From positions 434,001 to 498,000 of the forward strand of contig NW_027480482.1 of the NCBI RefSeq assembly GCF_051401765.1: DNA of 64,000 nucleotides. The letters run 5' to 3'. Below the pieces are notes generated by a model. That model saw only the letters and a program-made list of their open reading frames with translations, ran no database searches and was not told the DNA's origin. Source of the DNA: Calliopsis andreniformis (lineage: Eukaryota; Arthropoda; Insecta; Hymenoptera; Andrenidae). This document shows, in pieces, positions 51,310-63,055 of this stretch. Position 1 is the first letter of the stretch. Each line of letters starts with the position of its first letter. Both the position numbers and the translations under genes were made by a program.

Positions 51310-52730
51310 TTGAAGAATGAGGATTGAGGGTTGAGGGCTGAGGACTGAGGATTGCAGATTGGGTATTGAGGATTGAAGACTGACGATTGAGGATTGAGGA
51401 TTGAGGATTGGGGATTGAGGATTGAGGATTGAAGGTTGAGTATTGAGGATTGAAGGTTGAGGATTGAGGATTGAGGATTGAGGATTGAGGATTGAAGATT
51501 GAGGATTGGGGACTGAGTGTTGAGGGTTCAGTGATGAGAATTGATGTTTGTGCATAGAGATTTGAAGATTGCAGATTGAGTATTGATTATTGAAAACTGT
51601 GAATTGATGATATTGTATTGAGGATTGAGAATTGACAACTGATTGTTGAGGACTGATGTCTGAAGATTGAGGATTCAGGATTGAAGGTTCAGGATTGAGG
51701 TTTGAGGACTGAGGATTGAGGATTGAGCATTGAGGATTGATGATTGAGGATTGAGGATTGAAGATTGCGTATTGATGATTGAATATTGAGGATTGAGGAT
51801 TGAAGATTGAGGATTGGGCATTGAGGATTGAAGAATGAGGATTGAGGTTTGAGGAACGAGGATTGAGGATTGAGAATTGAGGACTGAGGATTGACGATTG
51901 AGTATTGAGGATTGAGGATTGATGACTGAGGATTGAGGATTGAGGAATGAGGATTGAGGATTGAGGATTGAAGATTGAGTATTGAGGATTGAGGATTGAG
52001 GATTGAGAATTGGGTATTGTGGATTGAAGAATGAGGATTGAGGTCTGAGGGCTGAGGACTGAGGATTGCAGATTGGGTATTGAGGATTGAAGACTGACGA
52101 TTGAGGATTGAGGATTGAGGATTGGGGATTGAGGATTGAGGATTGAAGGTTGAGTATTGAGGATTGAAGGTTGAGGATAGAGGATTGAGGATTGAGGATT
52201 GAGGATTGAAGATTGAGGATTGGGGACTGAGTGTTGAGGGTTCAGTGATGAGAATTGATGTTTGTGCATAGAGATTTGAAGATTGCAGATTGAGTATTGA
52301 TTATTGAAAACTGTGAATTGATGATATTGTATTGAGGATTGAGAATTGACAACTGATTGTTGAGGACTGAGGTCTGAAGATTGAGGATTCAGGATTGAAG
52401 ATTCAGGATTGAGGTTTGAGGACTGAGGATTGAGGATTGAGCATTGAGGATTGATGATTGAGGATTGAGGATTGAAGATTGCGTATTGATGATTGAATAT
52501 TGAGGATTGAGGATTGAAGATTGAGGATTTGGTATTGAGGATTGAAGAATGAGGATTGAGGTTTGAGGAACGAGGATTGAGGATTGAGAATTGAGGACTG
52601 AGGATTGACGATTGAGTATTGAGGATTGAGGATTGATGACTGAGGATTGAGGATTGAGGAATGAGGATTGAGGATTGAGGATTGAAGATTGAGTATTGAG
52701 GATTGAGGATTGAGGATTGAGGATTGAGAA
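51310..52730 (+). repeat. 714-bp tandem sub-repeat in region IV
   Basis: The tgcatagag landmark recurs after 714 bp (51,551 and 52,265), exactly 102 heptamers. In the downstream homologous block the equivalent spacing is 721 bp (56,022 and 56,743), 103 heptamers. Each landmark is the start of a - strand repeat frame reading MHKHQFSS. Confidence 0.82.
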
Positions 52731-54790
52731 TTGGGTATTGAGGATTGAAGAATGAGGATTGACGATTCAGGGTTGAGGATTGAGGATTGAAGATTGAGTA
52801 TTGAGGATTGAAGGTTGGCGATTGAGTATTGAGGATTGTGGATTGAGGATTGAGGGTTGAGGATTGGAGATTGAGTATTGAGGATTGAAGACTGAGTATT
52901 CAGGATTGAAGATTGAGGATTGAGGATTGAGGCTTGAGGATTGAGGATTGAGGATTGAAGATTGAGGATTGGGGATTGAGGATTGAGGATTGACAACAGA
53001 TTGTTGAGGACTGAGAGCTGAAGATTGAGGATTCAGGATTGAGGATGCAGAATTGAGGTTTGAGGACTGAGGATTGAGGATTGAAGATTGAGTATTGAGG
53101 ATTGAAAATTGAGGATTGAGGATTGAGGATTGAGGATTGAGAATGAGGGCTGAGGGTTGAGGATTGAGGTTTGAGGACAGAGGACCGAGGATTGAGGATT
53201 GAGAATTGAGGATTGAGGATTGAGGATTGAAGATTGAGGATTGGGTATTGAGGATTGAAGAATGAGGATTGAGGATTGAGGCTTGAGGATTGAGGATGAG
53301 GATTGAAGATTGAGGATTTTGGATTGAGGATTGAGGATTGGAGATTGACTATTGAGGATTGAAGATTGAGGATTGAGGATTCAGGATTGAGGATTGAGGA
53401 TAAGGGCTGAGGGTTGAGGATTGAGAATTGATGATTGAGGATTGAAGATTGAATATTGGGGATTGAGGATTGAGGATTGACTATTGAGTATTAAAGATTG
53501 AGTATTGATGATTGAGGATTGAGGATTGAGGATTGAGGACTGAGGACTGAGTATTGAAGATTGTGCACTGATGATTGACGATTGAGGACTGAGGATTGAG
53601 GATTGATTATTGAGCTTTGGGGATTGAAGATTGTGGACTGGGTATAGACGATTGAATATGGATGATTAAGGATAGAGTATTGGGGATTGAGTAACTAGGA
53701 TAGGAGATTGATTATTGAGGATTGAAGATTGAGGATTCAGGATTGAGGATTGAGAATTGAGAATTGAGGATGAGGACTGAGGGTTGAGGATTGAGGTTTG
53801 ATGAATGAGGGTTGAGGATTGAGGATTGAGGATTGAGGATTGAGTATTGAAGATTGAGGATTGATGACTGAGGATTGAGGATTGAGGATTGATGATTGAG
53901 GATTGAGGATTGAAGATTGAGTATGGAGGATTGAAGATTGAGGATTGAGGATTGAGGATTGAAAATTGAGAACTGAGTCTTGAGGGTTGAGTGATGAGAA
54001 TTGATGTCTGTGGATTGAGATTTGAAGATTGAAGATTGGGGATTGAGTATTGAAAACTGTGAATTGAGGATATTCTATTGAGGATTGAGGATTGACAATT
54101 GATTGTTGCGGACTGAGGGATGAAGATTGAGCATTCAGGATTGTGGATTCGGAATTGAGGTTTGAGGACTGAGGATTGAGGGCTGAGGATTGAGGATTGA
54201 GGATTGACGCATGAGGATAGGGGATTCAGGATGGAGGATTGAAGAGAGAGGTCCGAGTGTTGAGGATTGAGTGTTGAGAATTGATGTTTGAGGGTCGAGA
54301 TTTTATTATTGAATATTGCGGATAGAGTATTGAATCATGAGAATTCAGGATATTCTATTGAGTATTAAGAATTGAGGATTGATGGTTGAGTATTGAGAAT
54401 TGATGGCTGATGGTTGTGTGTTGAATATAGAGGATTGAGGATTGAGGATTGAAGATTGAGTATTGAGGATTGAGGACTGGGGATTGAGGATTGAGGAGCG
54501 AGGATTGAGGATTGAGGATGATGGCTTAGGGTTGAGGATTGAGGTTTGAGGACTGAGGACTGAGTATTGAGGATTGAGATTTGAGGATTGAGGATTGAGG
54601 TTTGAGGATTGAGGATTGGGTATTGAGGATTGAAGAATGAGGATTGAGGGTTGAGGGCTGAGGACTGATTATTGCAGATTGGGTATTGAGGAATGAAGAC
54701 TGACGATTGAGGATTGTGGATTGAGGATTGGGGATTGAGGATTGAGGATTGAAGGTTGAGTATTGAGGATTGAAGGTTGAGGATTGAGGA
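51310..54790 (+). repeat. Region IV block, copy 1 of the 4,471/4,478-bp pair
   Basis: The block recurs at 55,780-59,270. Offsets are 4,471 at the first tgcatagag landmark (51,551 and 56,022) and 4,478 at the second (52,265 and 56,743), at tccgagtg (54,252 and 58,730) and at attgcagattgg (54,671 and 59,149). One extra heptamer therefore lies in copy 2 between the first two landmarks. About 1 kb of other satellite (54.8-55.78 kb) separates the copies. Confidence 0.88.
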
Positions 54791-54916
54791 TTGAGGATTG
54801 AGGGTTGAGGATTGAGTATTGAGGATTGAAGATTGAGGTTTGAGGATTGAGGATTGTGGATGGAGGATGCGGGCTGAGGGTTGAGGATTGAGGTTTGAGT
54901 ATTGAATGCAGAGAAT

Positions 54917-56026
54917 TCAGGATATTCTATTGAGTATTGAGAATTGAGGATTGAGGATTGAGAATTGTGGATTGGGGATTGAGGGATGAGGATTGAAGAT
55001 TGAGAATTGAGGACTGAGGGTTGACGATTGAGTATTGAGGATTGAGGATTGATGACTGAGGATTGAGGATTGAGGATTGAGGATTGAGTATTGAGGATTG
55101 AAGGTTGATGATTGAGGATTGAGGATTGATGATTGAGGATTGAGTATTGAGGATTGAGTATTGAGGATTGATGATTGAAGACTGAGTATTGAGGATTGAA
55201 GATTGAGGTTTGAGGATTGAGGATTGAGAATTGAGAATTGAGGATGAGGACTGAGGGTTGAGGATTGAGGATTGAGGCTTGAGGATTGAGGATTGAGGAT
55301 TGAAGATTGAGGATTGGGGATTGAGGATTGAGGATTGAGGATTGAAGATTGAGGATTGGGGATTGAGGATTGAGGATTGAGAATTGAGAATCGAAGATTG
55401 AGTATTGAGGATTGAAGATTGAGGTTTGAGGATTGAGGATTGAGCATGGAGGATGAGGGCTGAGGGTTGAGGATTGAGGTTTGAGTATTGAATACTGAGA
55501 ATTCAGGATATTCTATTGAGTATTGAGAGTTGAGGATTGATGGTTGAGTATTGAGGATTGAGGGTTGAGTATTGAGGATTGAAGACTGAGGTTTGAGGAT
55601 TGAGGATTGAGAATCGAGGATGAGGACTGAGCGTTGAGGATTGAGGTTTGAGGAACGAGGATTGAGGATTGAGAATTGAGGACTGGGGATTGACGATTGA
55701 GTATCGAGGATTGAGGAACGAGGAAAGAGGATTGAGAATTGAGGACTGAGGATTGACGATTGAGTATTGAGGATTGAGGATTGAAGAATGAGGATTGAGG
55801 GTTGAGGGCTGAGGACTGAGGATTGCAGATTGGGTATTGAGGATTGAAGACTGACGATTGAGGATTGAGGATTGAGGATTGGGGATTGAGGATTGAGGAT
55901 TGAAGGTTGAGTATTGAGGATTGAAGGTTGAGGATTGAGGATTGAGGATTGAGGATTGAGGATTGAAGATTGAGGATTAGGGACTGAGTGTTGAGGGTTC
56001 AGTGATGAGAATTGATGTTTGTGCAT
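54917..56026 (-). other. Satellite-derived open frame, 369 codons, MHKHQFSS start
   Basis: The start codon is supplied by the tgcatagag landmark, which opens related frames at 52,269, 56,747, 59,353 and 63,147. These frames share the first 20 or so residues and then differ in length and order of heptapeptides, because they stop wherever a variant unit gives a stop codon. Variable length with no preserved C-terminus argues against selection for a protein. Confidence 0.78.
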
Positions 56027-59000
56027 AGAGATTTGAAGATTGCAGATTGAGTATTGATTATTGAAAACTGTGAATTGATGATATTGTATTGAGGATTGAG
56101 AATTGACAACTGATTGTTGAGGACTGATGTCTGAAGATTGAGGATTCAGGATTGAAGATTCAGGATTGAGGTTTGAGGACTGAGGATTGAGGGTTGAGCA
56201 TTGAGGATTGATGATTGAGGATTGAGGCTTGAAGATTGCGTATTGATGATTGAATATTGAGGATTGAGGATTGAAGATTGAGGATTGGGTATTGAGGATT
56301 GAAGAATCAGGATTGAGGTTTGAGGAACGAGGATTGAGGATTGAGAATTGAGGACTGAGGATTGACGATTGAGTATTGAGGATTGAGGATTGATGACTGA
56401 GGATTGAGGATTGAGGAATGAGGATTGAGGATTGAGGATTGAAGATTGAGTATTGAGGATTGAGGATTGAGGATTGACGATTGAGAATTGGGTATTGAGG
56501 ATTGAAGAATGAGGATTGAGGGTTGAGGGCTGAGGACTGAGGATTGCAGATTGGGTATTGAGGATTGAAGACTGACGATTGAGGATTGAGGATTGAGGAT
56601 TGGGGATTCAGGATTGAGGATTGAAGGTTGAGTATTGAGGATTGAAGGTTGAGGATAGAGGATTGAGGATTGAGGATTGAGGATTGAAGATTGAGGATTG
56701 GGGACTGAGTGTTGAGGGTTCAGTGATGAGAATTGATGTTTGTGCATAGAGATTTGAAGATTGCAGATTGAGTATTGATTATTGAAAACTGTGAATTGAT
56801 GATATTGTATTGAGGATTGAGAATTGACAACTGATTGTTGAGGACTGAGGTCTGAAGATTGAGGATTCAGGATTGAAGATTCAGGATTGAGGTTTGAGGA
56901 CTGAGGATTGAGGATTGAGCATTGAGGATTGATGATTGAGGATTGAGGATTGAAGATTGCGTATTGATGATTGAATATTGAGGATTGAGGATTGAAGATT
57001 GAGGATTTGGTATTGAGGATTGAAGAATGAGGATTGAGGTTTGAGGAACGAGGATTGAGGATTGAGAATTGAGGACTGAGGATTGACGATTGAGTATTGA
57101 GGATTGAGGATTGATGACTGAGGATTGAGGATTGAGGAATGAGGATTGAGGATTGAGGATTGAAGATTGAGTATTGAGGATTGAGGATTGAGGATTGAGG
57201 ATTGAGAATTGGGTATTGAGGATTGAAGAATGAGGGTTGACGATTCAGGGTTGAGGATTGAGGATTGAAGATTGAGTATTGAGGATTGATGGTTGGCGAT
57301 TGAAGATTGAGGATTGTGGATTGAGGATTGTGGGTTGAGGATTGAAGATTGAGTATTGAGGATTGAAGACTGAGTATTCAGGATTGAAGATTGAGGATTG
57401 AGGATTGAGGCTTGAGGATTGAGGATTGAGGATTGAAGATTGAGGATTGGGGATTGAGGATTGAGGATTGACAACAGATTGTTGAGGACTGAGAGATGAA
57501 GATTGAGGATTCAGTATTGAGGATTCAGAATTGAGGTTTGAGGACTGAGGATTGAGGATTGAAGATTGAGTATTGAGGATTGAAAATTGAGGATTGAGGA
57601 TTGAGGATTGAGGATTGAGAATGAGGGCTGAGGGTTGAGGATTGAGGTTTGAGGACAGAGGACCGAGGATTGAGGTTTGAGAATTGAGGATTGAGGATTG
57701 AGGATTGAAGATTGAGGATTGGGTATTGAGGATTGAAGAATGAGGATTGAGGATTGAGGCTTGAGGATTGAGGATGAGGATTGAAGATTGAGGATTTTGG
57801 ATTTAGGATTGCAGATTGGAGATTGACTAATGAGGATTGAAGATTGAGGATTGAGGATTCAGGATTGAGGATTGAGGATAAGGGCTGAGGGTTGAGGATT
57901 GAGGATTGATGATTGAGGATTGAAGATTGAGTATTGGGGATTCAGGATTGAGGATTGACTATTGAGTATTAAAGATTGAGTATTGATGATTGAGGATTGA
58001 GGATTGAGGATTGAGGACTGAGGATTGAGTATTGAAGATTGTGGACTGATGATTGACGATTGAGGACTGAGGATTGAGGATTGATTATTGAGGTTTGGGG
58101 ATTGAAGATTGTGGACTGGGTATAGACGATTGAATATGGATGATTAAGGATAGAGTATTGGGGATTGAGGAACTAGGATAGGAGATTGATTATTGAGGAT
58201 TGAAGATTGAGGATTAAGGATTGAGGACTGAGAATTGAGAATTGAGGATGAGGACTGAGGGTTGAGGATTGAGGTTTGATGAATGAGGGTTGAGGATTGA
58301 GGATTGAGGATTGAGGATTGAGTATTGAAGATTGAGGATTGATGACTGAGGATTGAGGATTGAGGATTGATGATTGAGGATTGAGGATTGAAGATTGAGT
58401 ATGGAGGATTGAAGATTGAGGATTGAGGATTGAGGATTGAAAATTGAGAACTGAGTGTTGAGGGTTGAGTGATGAGAATTGATGTCTGTGGATTGAGATT
58501 TGAAGATTGAAGATTGGGGATTGAGTATTGAAAACTGTGAATTGAGGATATTCTATTGAGGATTGAGGATTGACAATTGATTGTTGCGGACTGAGGGATG
58601 AAGATTGAGCATTCGGGATTGTGGATTCGGAATTGAGGTTTGAGGACTGAGGATTGAGGGCTGAGGATTGAGGATTGAGGATTGACGCATGAGGATAGGG
58701 GATTCAGGATGGAGGATCGAAGAGAGAGGTCCGAGTGTTGAGGATTGAGTGTTGAGAATTGATGTTTGATTGTCGAGATTTTATTATTGAATATTGCGGA
58801 TTGAGTATTGAATCATGAGAATTCAGGATATTCTATTCAGTATTAAGAATTGAGGATTGATGGTTGAGTATTGAGAATTGATGGCTGATGGTTGTGTGTT
58901 GAATATAGAGGATTGAGGATTGAGGATTGAAGATTGAGTATTGAGGATTGAGGACTGGGGATTGAGGATTGAGGAACGAGGATTGAGGATTGAGGATGAT

Positions 59001-59270
59001 GGCTTAGGGTTGAGGATTGAGGTTTGAGGACTGAGGACTGAGGATTGAGGATTGAGATTTGAGGATTGAGGATTGAGGGTTGAGGATTGAGGATTGGGTA
59101 TTGAGGATTGAAGAATGAGGATTGAGGGTTGAGGGCTGAGGACTGATTATTGCAGATTGGGTATTGAGGAATGAATACTGACGATTGAGGATTGAGGATT
59201 GAGGATTGGGGATTGAGGAGTGAGGATTGAAGGTTGAGTATTGAGGATTGAAGGTTGAGGATTGAGGATT
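55780..59270 (+). repeat. Region IV block, copy 2 of the 4,471/4,478-bp pair
   Basis: It corresponds to 51,310-54,790 with scattered base changes, for example gagctttggg in copy 1 and gaggtttggg at 58,090. The - strand 197-residue repeat frames at 52,403-52,996 and 56,881-57,474 are near-identical counterparts. Confidence 0.88.
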
Positions 59271-59339
59271 GAGAATTGAGGATTGAGGATTGAAGATTGA
59301 GGATTGGGGACTGAGTGTTGAGGGTTCAGTGATGAGAAT

Positions 59340-59970
59340 TGATGTTTGTGCATAGAGATTTGAAGATTGCAGATTGAGTATTGATTATTGAAAACTGTGA
59401 ATTGGTGATATTGTATTGAGGATTGAGAATTGACAACTGATTGTTGAGGACTGAGGTCTGAAGATTGAGGATTCAGGATTGAAGATTGAGGATTGGGTAT
59501 TGAGGATTGAAGAATGAGGATTGAGGTTTGAGGAACGAGGATTGAGGATTGAGAATTGAGGACTGAGGATTGACGATTGAGTATTGAGGACTGAGGATTG
59601 ATGACTGAGGATTGAGGATTGAGGAATGAGGATTGAGGATTGAGGATTGAAGATTGAGTATTGAGGATTAAGGATTGAGGATTGAGGATTGAGGATTGGG
59701 TATTGAGGATTGAAGAATGAGGATTGACGATTCAGGGTTGAGGATTGACGATTGAAGATTGAGTATTGAGGATTGAAGGTTGGCGATTGAGGATTGAGGA
59801 TTGTGGATTGAGGATTGAGGATTGAGGGTTGAGGATTGAAGATTGAGTATTGAGGATTGAAGACTGAGTATTCAGGATTGAAGATTGAGGATTGAGGATT
59901 GAGGCTTGAGGATTGAGGATTGAGGATTGAAGGTTGAGGATTGGGGATTGAGGATTGAAGATTGACAACA
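59340..59970 (+). repeat. Region IV short block repeated at 3,794 bp
   Basis: Landmark tgcatagag at 59,349 recurs at 63,143, and the following 600 bp or so recurs up to about 63,760. In this block the string caggattgaagattgaggattgggta takes the place of a longer segment found after the same landmark at 52,265 and 56,743. A shared deletion thus links the two. Confidence 0.8.
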
Positions 59971-60821
59971 GATTGTTGAGGACTGAGAGCTGAAGATTGA
60001 GGATTCAGGATTGAGGATTCAGAATTGAGGTTTGAGGGCTGAGGATTGAGTATTGAATATTGAGTATTCAGGACAAAGGATTGATGATTGAGGATTGAGG
60101 ATTGATGACTGAGGATTGAGGATTGAGGATTGATGATTGAGGATTGAGGATAGAAGATTCAGTATGGAGGATTGAAGATTGAGGATTGAGGATTGACGAT
60201 TGAAGATTGAGGATTGAGTATTGAAGATTGAGTATTCAGGACTAAGGATTGAGGATTGAGGATTGAGGGTTGAGGATTGAGTATTGAGGATTGAAGATTG
60301 AGGTTTGAGGATTGAGGATTGTGGATGGAGGATGAGGGCTGAGGGTTGAGGATTGAGGTTTGAGTATTGAATGCTGAGAATTCAGGATATTCTATTGAGT
60401 ATTGAGAATTGAGGATTGAGGATTGAGAATTGTGGATTGGGGATTGAGGGTTGAGGATTGAAGATTGAGAATTGAGGACTGAGGGTTGACGATTGAGTAT
60501 TGAGGATTGAGGATTGATGACTGAGGATTGAGGATTGAGGATTGAGGATTGAGTATTGAGGATTGAAGGTTGATGATTGAGGATTGAGGATTGATGATTG
60601 AGGATTGAGTATTGAGGATTGAGTATTGAGGATTGATGATTGAAGACTGAGTATTGAGGATTGAAGATTGAGGTTTGAGGATTGAGGATTGAGAATTGAG
60701 AATTGAGGATGAGGACTGAGGGTTGAGGATTGAGGATTGAGGCTTGAGGATTGAGGATTGAGGATTGAGGATTGAGGATTGGGGATTGAGGATTGAGGAT
60801 TGAGGATTGAAGATTGAGGAT

Positions 60822-63055
60822 TGAGGTTTGAGGAACGAGGATTGAGGATTGAGAATTGAGGACTGAGGATTGACGATTGAGTATTGAGGATTGAGGATTG
60901 ATGACTGAGGATTGAGGATTGAGGAATGAGGATTGAGGATTGAGGATTGAAGATTGAGTATTGAGGATTGAGGATTGAGGATTGAGGATTGAGAATTGGG
61001 TATTGAGGATTGAAGAATGAGGATTGACGATTCAGGGTTGAGGATTGAGGATTGAAGATTGAGTAATGAGGATTGAAGGTTGGCGATTGAGTATTGAGGA
61101 TTGTGGATTGAGGATTGAGGGTTGAGGATTGAAGATTGAGTATTGAGGATTGAAGACTGAGTATTCAGGATTGAAGATTGAGGATTGAGGATTGAGGCTT
61201 GAGGATTGAGGATTGAGGATTGAAGATTGAGGATTGGGGATTGAGGATTGAGGATTGACAACAGATTGTTGAGGACTGAGAGCTGAAGATTGAGGATTCA
61301 GGATTGAGGATGCAGAATTGAGGTTTGAGGACTGAGGATTGAGGATTGAAGATTGAGTATTGAGGATTGAAAATTGAGGATTGAGGATTGAGGATTGAGG
61401 ATTGAGAATGAGGGCTGAGGGTTGAGGATTGAGGTTTGAGGACAGAGGACCGAGGATTGAGGATTGAGAATTGAGGATTGAGGATTGAGGATTGAAGATT
61501 GAGGATTGGGTATTGAGGATTGAAGAATGAGGATTGAGGATTGAGGCTTGAGGATTGAGGATGAGGTTTGAAGATTGAGGACTTTGGATTGAGGATTGAG
61601 GATTGGAGATTGACTATTGAGGATTGAAGATTGAGGATTGAGGATTCAGGATTGAGGATTGAGGATAAGGGCTGAGGGTTGAGGATTGAGAATTGATGAT
61701 TGAGGATTGAAGATTGAATATTGGGGATTGAGGATTGAGGATTGACTATTGAGTATTAAAGATTGAGTATTGATGATTGAGGATTGAGGATTGAGGATTG
61801 AGGACTGAGGACTGAGTATTGAAGATTGTGCACTGATGATTGACGATTGAGGACTGAGGATTGAGGATTGATTATTGAGCTTTGGGGATTGAAGATTGTG
61901 GACTGGGTATAGACGATTGAACATGGATGATTAAGGATAGAGTATTGGGGATTGAGTAACTAGGATAGGAGATTGATTATTGAGGATTGAAGATTGAGGA
62001 TTCAGGATTGAGGATTGAGAATTGAGAATTGAGGATGAGGACTGAGGGTTGAGGATTGAGGTTTGATGAATGAGGGTTGAGGATTGAGGATTGAGGATTG
62101 AGGATTGAGTATTGAAGATTGAGGATTGATGACTGAGGATTGAGGATTGAGGATTGATGATTGAGGATTGAGGATTGAAGATTGAGTATGGAGGATTGAA
62201 GATTGAGGATTGAGGATTGAGGATTGAAAATTGAGAACTGAGTCCTGAGGGTTGAGTGATGAGAATTGATGTCTGTGGATTGAGATTTGAAGATTGAAGA
62301 TTGGGGATTGAGTATTGAAAACTGTGAATTGAGGATATTCTATTGAGGATTGAGGATTGACAATTGATTGTTGCGGACTGAGGGATGAAGATTGAGCATT
62401 CAGGATTGTGGATTCGGAATTGAGGTTTGAGGACTGAGGATTGAGGGCTGAGGATTGAGGATTGAGGATTGACGCATGAGGATAGGGGATTCAGGATGGA
62501 GGATTGAAGAGAGAGGTCCGAGTGTTGAGGATTGAGTGTTGAGAATTGATGTTTGAGGGTCGAGATTTTATTATTGAATATTGCGGATAGAGTATTGAAT
62601 CATGAGAATTCAGGATATTCTATTGAGTATTAAGAATTGAGGATTGATGGTTGAGTATTGAGAATTGATGGCTGATGGTTGTGTGTTGAATATAGAGGAT
62701 TGAGGATTGAGGATTGAAGATTGAGTATTGAGGATTGAGGACTGGGGATTGAGGATTGAGGAGCGAGGATTGAGGATTGAGGATGATGGCTTAGGGTTGA
62801 GGATTGAGGTTTGAGGACTGAGGACTGAGTATTGAGGATTGAGATTTGAGGATTGAGGATTGAGGTTTGAGGATTGAGGATTGGGTATTGAGGATTGAAG
62901 AATGAGGATTGAGGGTTGAGGGCTGAGGACTGATTATTGCAGATTGGGTATTGAGGAATGAAGACTGACGATTGAGGATTGTGGATTGAGGATTGGGGAT
63001 TGAGGATTGAGGATTGAAGGTTGAGTATTGAGGATTGAAGGTTGAGGATTGAGGA
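60822..63055 (+). repeat. Region IV block repeated at 8,265 bp (matches 52,557-54,790)
   Basis: Matching landmarks are gtttgaggaacg near 52,557 and 60,822, gagctttgggg (53,612 and 61,877) and tccgagtg (54,252 and 62,517). The start of a - strand repeat frame at 52,996 matches 61,261. It is a third copy of the same block family as the 4,478-bp pair. The order of blocks around it differs, so region IV grew by more than one event. Confidence 0.87.
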